Source: Clostridia bacterium
Lineage (GTDB): Bacteria; Bacillota; Clostridia; Peptostreptococcales; Anaerovoracaceae
NCBI GenBank assembly: GCA_910575405.1
Contig: CAJTER010000038.1
Span: 1-40,298, forward strand
Length of the DNA stretch: 40,298 nt
Direction of reading: 5' to 3'
This document shows positions 31,666 through 40,217 of this stretch, piece by piece (the first letter of the stretch is position 1; every line of letters begins with the position of its first letter). The position numbers and the translations under genes are program-made. The notes below the pieces were generated by a model. That model worked only from the letters and a program-made list of their open reading frames with translations, did not search any database and had not been told where the DNA came from.

Positions 31666-31696
31666 GGGTTTGGAAATGGATCTAGTTCCAAATCCC
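31666..31696. repeat. Inverted repeat upstream of the cas promoter
   Basis: GGGTTTGGAA (31666-31675) pairs with TTCCAAATCCC (31686-31696), leaving one bulged base; TTCCATATTTTTTA follows. It could be a second terminator shielding the cas operon or a protein-binding site 37 bp upstream of its promoter. Confidence 0.4.
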
Positions 31697-31732
31697 TTCC
31701 ATATTTTTTAGCCACAACTGTTACAATTTTAC

Positions 31733-31761
31733 TTGACCACTACAGATTGTGTTATTATATC
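31733..31761 (+). promoter_or_regulatory. Promoter of the cas operon
   Basis: TTGACC at 31733-31738 is followed after 16-17 bp by TTATAT/TATATC at 31755-31761. It lies about 35-60 bp before the cas3 start codon. Confidence 0.6.
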
Positions 31762-31795
31762 TTCGAGAGATGTTAGAAAATTAGGAGAAATGATT

Positions 31796-34009
31796 ATGGA
31801 ATCAAAATTCATCGCACATATCAATGAAATGGATGGAAGTGTACAAACAGTGCTCGAACACAGCCGGAATACTGCGGAGTTAAGTAAGCAGTTTGCAATA
31901 CCTGAATTTCAGGAGATTGCATACATAGCCGGATTAGCGCATGATCTTGGAAAATGGGAGGAGGATTTTCAGCAGAGGATTCGTGGAAAAGCTATTTTGG
32001 TAGAACATTCTATTGATGGCGCAATTGAAGTCAATAAACTGTTGCCTTATCCCATTGGAAAAATGCTGGCCTATTGTATTGCCGGGCATCATTCTGGGAT
32101 TCCGGACGGTGGAAATAAGAAAGATTCTCCAGATAATTATGATCATCCGACATTATATGGCAGATTACAGCGTAAGGATAGAAGCATTTACGAAGCATAT
32201 CAGGAGGAACTTCAGATTCCTGATATAGATGATAAAGAATTTAAGCAGTTGCTCACGCAGGACTGTAACAATTATAAGGTGCTAGTAGATAAGTTTGCAT
32301 TTTTTACTCGCTATTGTTTTTCCTGTCTAACGGATGCGGACTCCATTGATACAGGAACTTTCTGTGGAACGAGGACAAACTGTGTTCCTCATACTGATTT
32401 TGCAAAGTGTTTGCAGAGGCTGAATCAGAGAATGAGTTCGTTTGTATGCAAGACGGAATTGCAGAAGGCGAGAAGCGTACTGCAGGAGCAGGTCTTTGCA
32501 AAGGTTAGGGAAACGTCTGAAATTTCTTTAATGAACATGCCAACTGGTAGCGGAAAGACTTTGTGCAGCATAAAATTTGCACTGGAACGAGCCATTAGAG
32601 CAGGCAAAAAGCGGATCATCTATATTATTCCGTTTAACTCGATTATTGATCAAACGGTAGGAGAGTTTGAAGGGATTTTTCAAGAGGATGCAGAAATACT
32701 GCGGCACCAGTCATCATTCTCCTATGAGGATGACGATGGGGATGAATCATCCAGTGAAGATTACCGCGATGCTATGAAAAATGCAACGGAAAACTGGGAT
32801 GCCGGGATCGTGATTACGACGGCAGTCCAATTCTTCGAATCATTGTATTCTAATCGAAAGAAAAAACTGAGAAAACTGCATAACATGGCAGACAGTATTT
32901 TGATCTTTGATGAAGCGCACCTGATGCCTCAAAATTTTTTGCAGCCATGTTTACAGGCTGTTTCGTTCCTCACGAAGTATTTTCATAGTGAGGCGGTCTT
33001 TTTAACGGCAACTATGCCGGATTTTAAAAGTCTGGTTCAAAAGTATGCACTATCAAACAGTCAGGTTGTAGATTTGATCGAGGATACTTCGGCATTTCAT
33101 AAATTCAAAAAGTGCCGTTACGTCAATATGGGACAGGTGTCGCAGAGTCAGTTGTTGCAGGAAGTACAGGTACAGCCATCGGCCTTGGTCATTGTCAATA
33201 GCAAGAAAATGGCGAAGGAACTGTACCAGCTTTGCACGGGGAACAAATATCATTTATCAACTTATATGGCGGCGTGTGACAGACAGCGGGTAATTGGTGA
33301 GATAAAAGATGCTTTAGAGCTACTGGAAAAGGATTTTCCGGGACTGCAGAATGTACCGGAGGAACGACGCATTACAATCATTTCCACGTCGCTGATCGAA
33401 GCAGGAGTTGATCTGGATCTGTTTAGCGTATACCGGGAGTTAACAGGACTGGACAGTATTTTACAATCCGGCGGCCGTTGTAACCGGGAAGGAAAGCGAT
33501 CGGATGCGACTACCTTTGTGTTCTCCTTCATAGAAAGTGAGAGCCAGCGCCAAACAGATGTAAGAATGGAATTGACGAAAGGACTGCTGGAAAAATATGA
33601 GGATATTTCAGCACCAGAGTGTATTACGGAGTACTATGATAGACTGTTTCATATGAGAGAGGATCAGATCGAGAATCATACTATTAGCAGTGAATGTTCT
33701 GATATAAATTGTATTCCATTCCGTTCTTATGGAGAGCGGTTTAAAATCATTGATGCATTAACGGCATCCGTAGCAGTAGGACTGGATGAGAAAAGTCTCG
33801 AACTGATACGTCAACTGGAATATACCGGACAGTGTAATGTTCGTGAGCTGCAGAAATATACATGTTCTATCAAACCATGGGAACTGGATGCACTGATAGA
33901 TCAGCATGTTGTTAAAGATTACGGCAGCGGTATCTGGTGTCTGACAAATCGGGATTATTATGATGATGAAACTGGCATTAAGTTTGAAGGCGAAGATTAT
34001 TTTATCTGA
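31796..34009 (+). CDS. cas3: CRISPR-associated nuclease-helicase Cas3 (type I-C)
   Basis: The 737-residue protein has an N-terminal HD nuclease domain (AHDLGKWEEDF with His49-Asp50; GHHSG) and a superfamily 2 helicase. The helicase has Walker A PTGSGKT (249-255), the DEAH box (372-375), ATMPDF and the motif VI region SGGRCNREG. It unwinds and shreds target DNA after Cascade binding. ATG 31796 is preferred because AGGAG lies 8 nt upstream; ATG 31790 is too close to it. It is the first gene of a complete type I-C operon. The cas genes look more A+T-rich than the flanking housekeeping genes, consistent with horizontal acquisition. Confidence 0.96.
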   Translation: MESKFIAHINEMDGSVQTVLEHSRNTAELSKQFAIPEFQEIAYIAGLAHDLGKWEEDFQQRIRGKAILVEHSIDGAIEVNKLLPYPIGKMLAYCIAGHHSGIPDGGNKKDSPDNYDHPTLYGRLQRKDRSIYEAYQEELQIPDIDDKEFKQLLTQDCNNYKVLVDKFAFFTRYCFSCLTDADSIDTGTFCGTRTNCVPHTDFAKCLQRLNQRMSSFVCKTELQKARSVLQEQVFAKVRETSEISLMNMPTGSGKTLCSIKFALERAIRAGKKRIIYIIPFNSIIDQTVGEFEGIFQEDAEILRHQSSFSYEDDDGDESSSEDYRDAMKNATENWDAGIVITTAVQFFESLYSNRKKKLRKLHNMADSILIFDEAHLMPQNFLQPCLQAVSFLTKYFHSEAVFLTATMPDFKSLVQKYALSNSQVVDLIEDTSAFHKFKKCRYVNMGQVSQSQLLQEVQVQPSALVIVNSKKMAKELYQLCTGNKYHLSTYMAACDRQRVIGEIKDALELLEKDFPGLQNVPEERRITIISTSLIEAGVDLDLFSVYRELTGLDSILQSGGRCNREGKRSDATTFVFSFIESESQRQTDVRMELTKGLLEKYEDISAPECITEYYDRLFHMREDQIENHTISSECSDINCIPFRSYGERFKIIDALTASVAVGLDEKSLELIRQLEYTGQCNVRELQKYTCSIKPWELDALIDQHVVKDYGSGIWCLTNRDYYDDETGIKFEGEDYFI

Positions 34010-34023
34010 CTGGAGGGATGTGT

Positions 34024-34749
34024 ATGAGTTATGGATTTAAAATCATGGTAGAAGGGGATTATGCCTGTTTTACCAGACCGGAATTCAAGGTGGAGCGCGT
34101 TAGTTACGATGTGCCCACGCCAGGAGCTTTGGAAGGTATGCTGAAAAGCATTTACTGGAAGCCGGCAATTCGGTATGTTATTGATAAAATCGTCGTTTTT
34201 CAACCCATTGAGTTTGCCAATGTCCGTCGTAATGAAGTGAAAAATAAGGTGCTTTATAGCGATATAAAGAAACAAATGGCTGGGAAAGGTGGAGAGCCTT
34301 GTATTTATACATCGGAAAACCGGAGTCAGCGGGCATCCATGCTTTTAAAAAATGTGAAATATGGGGTGGAATTTCATTTCGAGATGACTGGGCTGCGAAG
34401 CGAGGAAGATGATACAGAGAGCAAGCATTTTAATATTTTGAAGCGGCGGCTGGAAAAAGGACAGTGCTTTCGGACTCCTTGCCTGGGATGCAGTGAATTC
34501 CCGGTCAAGAGGATCGAATTAGTGGAGGAATTTGATGAAAAGCTGATCAGTGAACGCGTGCTGGATATGGGCGATGTGGATCTTGGTTTTATGAGTTATC
34601 GTGTTGATTTTCAGGATGGTGGGATCCCTGTCAATAACGACTGGGAAAATCCCGAGTTTTCTGACCGGGCAACCACACAATATTACCGGCCACATATGGT
34701 GAGAGGCATTATCGATGTGAAAAAATACAGGGAGGAGTTGTTATGCTGA
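34024..34749 (+). CDS. cas5c: Cas5c (Cas5d), pre-crRNA-processing endoribonuclease
   Basis: The 241-residue RAMP protein matches the I-C Cas5 family (FTRPEFKVERVSYDVPTPGALEGML, RSQRASMLLKNVKYGVEFHF). In type I-C this subunit replaces Cas6: it cuts pre-crRNA in the repeat and holds the 5' handle. No cas6 gene is present here, as expected. GGAGGG (34012-34017) favours the ATG at 34024 over the one at 34018, which it touches. It overlaps cas8c by 7 bp. Confidence 0.95.
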   Translation: MSYGFKIMVEGDYACFTRPEFKVERVSYDVPTPGALEGMLKSIYWKPAIRYVIDKIVVFQPIEFANVRRNEVKNKVLYSDIKKQMAGKGGEPCIYTSENRSQRASMLLKNVKYGVEFHFEMTGLRSEEDDTESKHFNILKRRLEKGQCFRTPCLGCSEFPVKRIELVEEFDEKLISERVLDMGDVDLGFMSYRVDFQDGGIPVNNDWENPEFSDRATTQYYRPHMVRGIIDVKKYREELLC

Positions 34750-36548
34750 TCAAAGCACTATGTGATTACTATGACATTTTATCAGAGGCAGGAAAAGTGC
34801 TTCCAGAAGGATATTCCAATGTGGGTATTCATTATCTGGTTTCCCTTACGCCGGAAGGAAAAGTAGACACAATAACGGATTACCAAAATCATATATCAGA
34901 AACTTTGAAAAATGGGAAAACCAAAATAAAGACAACTCCTAAAACAGTAAAGATGCCGAAGCGTACAGAAAAGTCGGCAATTGATTCTAATATTATAGAA
35001 CATCGTCCTCTGTATCTGTTTGGCTTGAACTATGCAGAGGATTCCATGGATGCGGATGATAAAAAAGCACAAAAATCACACGAGGCATGTGTGAAAACAA
35101 ATCTGGAGTTTTTAGACGGAATTGATTCCCCTGTAGTAAATGCGTATCGTAATTTTTTACAAAGCTGGGATCCTAAGCAAGAGATACATAATGGAAAATT
35201 GATAGAGTTAGGAAAAAAATATAATACCTTCCGATTTGCATTTTGTTTGTCAGGAAATCCCGATATATTACTCCATGAGGATCCTGTGGTAAAAAAGAAG
35301 TGGGAGCAAAGGAGTCAGGAAGCAAAAGACTACAAAGATGAGGAGAGTAATGTGCAATGCGCCATAACGGGTGAGCATGTGCCGATGGCTCGTATTCATA
35401 ATAAGATAAAAGGCGTTTATGGTGGACAAGCCTCAGGAACTGGCCTGGTAACCTTTAATAATCCTTCTGAAAATTCTTATGGAAATGAACAGTCCTATAA
35501 CAGTAATATTTCAGAAACTGCAATGGAGAAATATACAGAAGCTTTGAATTATTTGTTGCAGGGACGCAATCATAAGATTTTACTGGATGATTTGACGATC
35601 CTTTTTTGGGCGATGAATCCTAGGGAAACCTGTGAAGATGCTTTTTTAGCTATGCTAAATGGAGAACCCGAAAAGATGAATGCAGAGGCGACTGATAAGA
35701 GGCTGCAAGCTCTGATGGAAAGTGGTAAGGATGCAGTAGCTTATCAAAAGCAGCTGGAATCTTTCGATGACATTGATGAAAATGTTGTTTTTTACATGGT
35801 GGGAATCAAGCCGAATGCTTCCAGACTTTCTTTGAAATTTATCGATCGCAAGAGGTATTCTGATGTGCTTTGGAATATTTTACAGTTTCAGAAAGATATG
35901 CAGGTTTCAGAGGAATTTAGAGCTGTTCCATTTTATCGTATAAAAAAAGAGCTGGTTTCGCCGAAGAGCAGTAATGAAGTGTGTAATCCGGCGCTCTTGT
36001 CGAAGGCATTTGAAGCGGTTGTTTATGGATATCAATATCCAATTGCATTGTTGGAGACGGTTGTACGCAGGGTAAAAACGGATAATGATGTTAGTGTAAC
36101 TGGGAATAGAATACGGGTAGGACTAATAAAAGCTGTCTTGAATCGAATGACCGAAAAGGAGGAGATAACAATGGCGTTAGACCGAGAAAATCAAAATCAG
36201 GCGTATTTATGTGGAAGGTTGTTTGCAGTGCTGGAGCAGTTGCAAGATGCTGCTTCGGGAGGAAACTTGAACAGTACAATTAAAGAACGATTTTTTGCTT
36301 CTGCAGCATCAAAACCGGTGCTTGTTTTTCCAAAAGTATTAAAACTGTCGCAAAATCATTTGGAAAAATTTAGAGGGAAAAATGAAAAGAACTATGTTTT
36401 TTATAGTAGACTAATTAGTGAGATCATTGATATGATGCAGGGAGAGTTTCCGGATACGCTATTGTTAGCAGATCAGGGTAAATTTATTATCGGTTATTAT
36501 CAACAGAGACAACGTTTTTTTGAGAAAAAGAATACGGATGAACAGTAG
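34743..36548 (+). CDS. cas8c: Cas8c (Csd1), large Cascade subunit
   Basis: The 601-residue protein matches the Csd1/Cas8c family (MLIKALCDYYDILSEAG start, then GVYGGQASGTGLVTFNNPSE and NILQFQKDMQVSEEFRAVPF). It recognises the PAM and recruits Cas3. The last 125 codons can be translated separately as Cas11c from an internal start with a strong ribosome site. The gene overlaps cas5c by 7 bp and ends 20 bp before cas7c. Confidence 0.94.
   Translation: MLIKALCDYYDILSEAGKVLPEGYSNVGIHYLVSLTPEGKVDTITDYQNHISETLKNGKTKIKTTPKTVKMPKRTEKSAIDSNIIEHRPLYLFGLNYAEDSMDADDKKAQKSHEACVKTNLEFLDGIDSPVVNAYRNFLQSWDPKQEIHNGKLIELGKKYNTFRFAFCLSGNPDILLHEDPVVKKKWEQRSQEAKDYKDEESNVQCAITGEHVPMARIHNKIKGVYGGQASGTGLVTFNNPSENSYGNEQSYNSNISETAMEKYTEALNYLLQGRNHKILLDDLTILFWAMNPRETCEDAFLAMLNGEPEKMNAEATDKRLQALMESGKDAVAYQKQLESFDDIDENVVFYMVGIKPNASRLSLKFIDRKRYSDVLWNILQFQKDMQVSEEFRAVPFYRIKKELVSPKSSNEVCNPALLSKAFEAVVYGYQYPIALLETVVRRVKTDNDVSVTGNRIRVGLIKAVLNRMTEKEEITMALDRENQNQAYLCGRLFAVLEQLQDAASGGNLNSTIKERFFASAASKPVLVFPKVLKLSQNHLEKFRGKNEKNYVFYSRLISEIIDMMQGEFPDTLLLADQGKFIIGYYQQRQRFFEKKNTDEQ
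36171..36548 (+). CDS. cas11c: Cas11c, small Cascade subunit from an internal start in cas8c
   Basis: Inside cas8c, AAAAGGAGGAG (36155-36165) lies 5 nt before an in-frame ATG (36171, cas8c codon 477). Translation gives a 125-residue, mostly helical protein starting MALDRENQNQAYLCGRLFAV. Independent translation of the cas8 C-terminus as a small subunit is known for types I-B, I-C and I-D. Several copies of Cas11 line the Cascade backbone. The ribosome site is as strong as any true gene start in this operon, and its codons (Glu-Lys-Glu-Glu) are otherwise unremarkable. Confidence 0.85.
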   Translation: MALDRENQNQAYLCGRLFAVLEQLQDAASGGNLNSTIKERFFASAASKPVLVFPKVLKLSQNHLEKFRGKNEKNYVFYSRLISEIIDMMQGEFPDTLLLADQGKFIIGYYQQRQRFFEKKNTDEQ

Positions 36549-36568
36549 ATAAAAGGGAGGAAAAGGCT

Positions 36569-37426
36569 ATGGCAATTACAAACAGATATGATTTTATCAT
36601 GTTATTCGATGTGGAAAATGGTAATCCTAATGGGGATCCAGATGCAGGCAATGCTCCTCGAATGGACGCAGAAACTGGGTATGGTTATATAACAGATGTA
36701 TGTTTGAAGCGTAAGATACGGAATTTTGTAGAGATGGCGAAAGAGGGGGAGAGTGGATATAACATCCTTGTAAAACCTGATAAGGCCTTGAACACACGCT
36801 TTACAGAAGCCTATGATGCAGAACAGCTGGAAAAAGGTAAAAAAGGCAAAAAAGCAGATGACATTAAGAAAGCCAGAGATTATATGTGCCGAAATTATTT
36901 TGATGTCCGTGCTTTTGGAGCGGTTATGTCAACGGGTGATAATCCGTGCGGTATTGTCAGAGGGCCGGTGCAGATCACCTTTGCAAGAAGCCTTTCTCCG
37001 ATCACCATCGAAGATGTAACGATCACGAGGCAGGCCAGGACTACAGAAGATCGTCAGGAGACTGGTGGAACTGAAATGGGCCGAAAAAGTATTATACCCT
37101 ATGCCCTGTACCGAGCAGAGGGATATATATCGGCTGCATTAGCGCAGAAGGTTACAGGCTTATCGGATGATGATGTGGAACTCTTGTGGGATGCTATTGT
37201 GAATATGTTTGAAAACGACCATAGTGCGGCAAGAGGAAAAATGTGTATGCGAAGGCTTTATATCTTCAAACATGACAGCACTCTGGGAAATTGTCCTTCT
37301 CATGTTCTGTTCGACAAAGTAGGGGTGTCTTTAAAAGAAGAAAAACCTCCGCGCCAGCTTGCGGATTATACAATACATGTAGATGATACTATGCCGGAGG
37401 GCGTTACGCTCATAGAAAAGATATGA
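36569..37426 (+). CDS. cas7c: Cas7c (Csd2), Cascade backbone subunit
   Basis: The 285-residue protein shows the Csd2 pattern: LFDVENGNPNGDPDAGNAPR near the N-terminus, DVRAFGAVMSTGDN, GPVQITFARS and TEMGRKS. Multiple copies wrap the crRNA. GGGAGG precedes the ATG. Its TGA stop overlaps the cas4 start (ATGA). Confidence 0.96.
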   Translation: MAITNRYDFIMLFDVENGNPNGDPDAGNAPRMDAETGYGYITDVCLKRKIRNFVEMAKEGESGYNILVKPDKALNTRFTEAYDAEQLEKGKKGKKADDIKKARDYMCRNYFDVRAFGAVMSTGDNPCGIVRGPVQITFARSLSPITIEDVTITRQARTTEDRQETGGTEMGRKSIIPYALYRAEGYISAALAQKVTGLSDDDVELLWDAIVNMFENDHSAARGKMCMRRLYIFKHDSTLGNCPSHVLFDKVGVSLKEEKPPRQLADYTIHVDDTMPEGVTLIEKI

Positions 37427-38097
37427 GAGGTGAAGAAATAACGATTCGGTCCATTCAGCATTATATGTATTGTCCACACCGCTGGGGACTTTTGGAAATC
37501 GATAAGGCGTGGGCAGAGAATGTTTTTGTTACGAAGGCTAATTTGATGCATGAACGAGTGCACGATCCTGATCGCAATTACACGGCAAGAGGAAGGAAAG
37601 TGTATACATCCGTTCCTGTCTACAATGATTTAGAGGAATATAATCTTTACGGGGTCACGGATTGTTTGGAGTGTAAAGAATCTAAAGATGGGGTTGATGC
37701 TCTTCATGACGGTAGGAAGTACAAGCTTTGCATCGTAGAATACAAGCCGACTAAGCCAAAGCAGCAGACGCATCGCAGAGATGACCTGATGCAGGTCTTT
37801 GCACAAAAATTATGTGTGGACTATGTCTTTCAATGCGATTGCGAGACAGTTCTGTATTATGCAGATGTCAAGCGGAGAATCCCGGTGGATTTTACAGATA
37901 CTTATCAGAAATTTGATGGCGAATTGAGAGGACTTTTAAGTGAAATGAGGAGCAATCTCAAAGAGGGTATCATTCCACCCATCAGAAGGGGACAGCACTG
38001 CAACGGATGTTCCATGAAAGATTTATGCATGCCTTCCTTGAAGAAATCTTACAAATTTCAAAAAGAGTTGCGTCGTGTTGTAGAGGAAGACCTTTAA
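37423..38097 (+). CDS. cas4: Cas4 nuclease for spacer acquisition
   Basis: The 224-residue protein has the RecB-type nuclease signature (GVTDCLE, VEYKPTKPK) and four cysteines for an Fe-S cluster: Cys17 in MYCPHRW, and Cys193, Cys196 and Cys202 in HCNGCSMKDLC. With Cas1-Cas2 it trims and orients prespacers by PAM. It starts in the ATGA overlap with cas7c, and cas1 follows 23 bp later. Confidence 0.95.
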   Translation: MRGEEITIRSIQHYMYCPHRWGLLEIDKAWAENVFVTKANLMHERVHDPDRNYTARGRKVYTSVPVYNDLEEYNLYGVTDCLECKESKDGVDALHDGRKYKLCIVEYKPTKPKQQTHRRDDLMQVFAQKLCVDYVFQCDCETVLYYADVKRRIPVDFTDTYQKFDGELRGLLSEMRSNLKEGIIPPIRRGQHCNGCSMKDLCMPSLKKSYKFQKELRRVVEEDL

Positions 38098-38120
38098 AGA
38101 ATGTTTGAAAGGATGTCAAA

Positions 38121-39143
38121 ATGCGAAAGTTATTGAATACGGTTTATGTTACGAACGAACAGGCATATTTGACTTTAGATGGAGAAAATCTGGTATGCAA
38201 AATTGACGGGGAAACAAAGCTTCGGATCCCATTTGAAAACATTGAAAATATCGTGTGTTTCAGTTACATAGGATGCTCACCGGCTTTGATGGGAAAGTGT
38301 GTAGGTTTGATGATTCCAATCAACTTTATTTCTCCACAGGGGAAATTTCTTGCCAAAGTATGTGGAGAGACGAAGGGGAATGTGTTTTTAAGAGTTGGGC
38401 AGATCGATCGTTTCCGGGAGAATGGCCTGGAGCTGACACGGAATACAATGGCGGCTAAATTCAGCAATACCAGACAGGTGCTGCGAAGATCCCTTCACGA
38501 TAATGCGGAACTGCGTGAGGACAAGCAAATAAAACAGGTAATTGATTTCTTTGCAGAGGGAATAGAAAAAGTGATGGACGCGGGCACTGTGGAGGAGATC
38601 CTGGGGATCGAAGGAAGCTGTGCACAAATGTATTTTTCTGTGTTTGACAAGCTGATCACTAATGAGAAAGTTCCATTTTCTTTTGAAATGCGAAGCAAGA
38701 GGCCACCACTGGATCCAGTCAATGCGATGTTATCGTTTATCTATACACTGGAAACAGGCGAGTATGCAGCAGCACTGGAAACGGTGGGGCTGGACAGCTA
38801 TATTGGCTTTTATCATGCGCTGCGCAGCGGGAGGAGTTCCCTGGCCTGTGATCTTGTCGAAGAAACGCGTTGCATTGCTGAGCGCTTTGTACTATCTCTG
38901 TTAAATCTTCAAATCATTGGAGAAAAAGACTTTGAGAGGAAGGTATCGGGTGCTGTATGGTTAAATGACGGGGGACGAAAAAAGGTATTGACCCGTTGGC
39001 AGGAACGAAAGAGAAAGTCAATGATGCATCCTTATTTAAAACAGAAGATTCCAGCGGGATTGCTGCCTTATGTGCAGAGCAATTTGCTGGCAAAGTATGT
39101 TAGGGGAGATTTAGCAGAATATCCTCCGTATTTACAGAAGTAG
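38121..39143 (+). CDS. cas1: Cas1 integrase (type I-C)
   Basis: The 340-residue protein matches I-C Cas1. The metal-binding Glu lies in the LGIEGSCAQMYF segment, the His in GFYHALRSGRSSLACDLVEE, and the acidic residue in DLVEETR. It integrates spacers at the leader-repeat junction together with Cas2. The short purine-rich site GAAAGGATG precedes the ATG. cas2 begins within 10 bp of its stop. Confidence 0.96.
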   Translation: MRKLLNTVYVTNEQAYLTLDGENLVCKIDGETKLRIPFENIENIVCFSYIGCSPALMGKCVGLMIPINFISPQGKFLAKVCGETKGNVFLRVGQIDRFRENGLELTRNTMAAKFSNTRQVLRRSLHDNAELREDKQIKQVIDFFAEGIEKVMDAGTVEEILGIEGSCAQMYFSVFDKLITNEKVPFSFEMRSKRPPLDPVNAMLSFIYTLETGEYAAALETVGLDSYIGFYHALRSGRSSLACDLVEETRCIAERFVLSLLNLQIIGEKDFERKVSGAVWLNDGGRKKVLTRWQERKRKSMMHPYLKQKIPAGLLPYVQSNLLAKYVRGDLAEYPPYLQK

Positions 39144-39152
39144 GTGAACGAT

Positions 39153-39443
39153 ATGATGGTATTGATAAGTTATGATGTTAGTACCTCGACAGCGGCGGGA
39201 AAGACCCGGTTGCGGAAAGTGGCAAAGGCGTGTCAGGATCATGCTCAACGAGTTCAGAATTCTGTTTTTGAAGCGAATTTAGATTATTCATCTTTCCTGA
39301 AACTCAAGGACAAATTGATCAAGCTGATCGATGAGGAAACGGATAGTCTGCGATTTTATTATCTGGGCAACAACTGGAAAAATAGAATTGAGCACGTTGG
39401 TGCAAAGGAAACGTATGATTCAGAAGGTGTTCTTATCGTTTAA
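39153..39443 (+). CDS. cas2: Cas2 (type I-C)
   Basis: The 96-residue protein begins MMVLISYDVSTSTAAGKTRL, with the conserved early Asp, and has the family's usual length. It forms the core of the Cas1-Cas2 integration complex. AGGTG lies 6 nt before ATG 39153; the GTG at 39144 is in frame but lies within that ribosome site. It is the last cas gene before the leader and array. Confidence 0.95.
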   Translation: MMVLISYDVSTSTAAGKTRLRKVAKACQDHAQRVQNSVFEANLDYSSFLKLKDKLIKLIDEETDSLRFYYLGNNWKNRIEHVGAKETYDSEGVLIV

Positions 39444-39479
39444 TGGAAATAGCAGGCGAAGGTGCTGTGATGCGTATAG

Positions 39480-39503
39480 CCCAGGGAGGTTCGCTTGGGT
39501 TTT
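39480..39503 (+). terminator. Weak terminator after cas2
   Basis: CCCAGG (39480-39485) pairs with CTTGGG (39494-39499), with one wobble, and TTTT follows. Confidence 0.45.
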
Positions 39504-39524
39504 ATGCCTGAATTGTGAAAAATA

Positions 39525-39553
39525 TTGAGTTTTATAGCATATTTTGCTATAAT
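39525..39553 (+). promoter_or_regulatory. CRISPR array promoter with overlapping palindrome
   Basis: TTGAGT at 39525-39530 and TATAAT at 39548-39553 are separated by 17 bp, predicting pre-crRNA start near 39560. The palindrome TATAGCA-N5-TGCTATA (39533-39551) covers the spacer and most of the -10 element, so a bound protein would block transcription. Confidence 0.7.
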
Positions 39554-39562
39554 TTCTGTGTC

Positions 39563-39584
39563 CGCCTCTTGTATATAGGAGGTG
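39563..39584 (+). repeat. Leader RNA hairpin containing a Shine-Dalgarno sequence
   Basis: CGCCTC (39563-39568) pairs with GAGGTG (39579-39584), with one G-U pair. The right arm carries most of AGGAGG (39578-39583), so the ribosome site would be partly masked when folded. It lies close to the predicted 5' end of the pre-crRNA. Confidence 0.5.
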
Positions 39585-39590
39585 CGATAG

Positions 39591-39707
39591 ATGCGTATAC
39601 TATATGTAGCTGTCGCGCCCCGCGAGGGGCGTGTGAGTAGAAATGGTGCAGCCGGTAAATGCCATCGCTCCTACTGCTGTCGCGCCCCGCGAGGGGCGTG
39701 TGAGTAG
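39591..39707 (+). other. Short ORF starting in the leader and running through repeat 1
   Basis: ATG 39591 lies 7 nt after AGGAGG. The 38-codon frame begins MRILYVAVAPREGRVSRN, crosses repeat 1 and spacer 1 and stops in repeat 2. The product would change with each new spacer, so a conserved protein is unlikely. The ribosome site may act on RNA stability or be coincidental. Confidence 0.3.
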
Positions 39708-40187
39708 AAATAATCTCTTGAGCTTTGATATTATATTTCTCTCTTACTGTCGCGCCCCGCGAGGGGCGTGTGAGTAGAAATTGCATACTCATAGTAACTT
39801 CGTTGGCTTTCATTTTGTCGCGCCCCGCGAGGGGCGTGTGAGTAGAAATCGTACCTGTGCCGATGGTAGCGTATGCCAGCGCGTCGCGCCCCGCGAGGGG
39901 CGTGTGAGTAGAAATGGCTTCCTGCGGGCTATCAAGGACATACGTGTTCAGTCGCGCCCCGCGAGGGGCGTGTGAGTAGAAATTCAATCAGCTGTTCAAA
40001 TGTGCTCACGTCGTAGAGTCGCGCCCCGCGAGGGGCGTGTGAGTAGAAATTTAAATCAAACATTGATCCTTTCGTAACCTCAGCAAGTCGCGCCCCGCGA
40101 GGGGCGTGTGAGTAGAAATGCACTTCTCCCGACAGCGTTCCAGCGGGAATTGTGGTCGCGCCCCGCGAGGGGCGTGTGAGTAGAAAT
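39612..40187 (+). CRISPR. Type I-C CRISPR array, nine repeats and eight spacers
   Basis: Nine identical 33-bp repeats start at 39612, 39679, 39749, 39817, 39883, 39951, 40018, 40087 and 40155. Each begins GTCGCGCCCC and ends GTAGAAAT, with a stem CGCCCC/GGGGCG around a GCGA loop. Spacers are 33-37 bp (34, 37, 35, 33, 35, 34, 36, 35) and all differ. The last repeat shows no decay, unlike the usual leader-distal end. The sequence after it does not lead to another repeat within the window. Confidence 0.98.
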
Positions 40188-40217
40188 ACCGGAAACAATG
40201 GTGTTAGTATATAAGAG

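Larger units (their letters stand above)
39444..39611 (+). other. CRISPR leader
   Basis: The 168-bp region between cas2 and the first repeat is the leader side, because the array reads in the same direction as cas2 and repeats end in GTAGAAAT as in type I-C. It holds a weak terminator, a consensus promoter overlapped by a palindrome, and a hairpin that includes a Shine-Dalgarno sequence before a short ORF. Confidence 0.85.
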
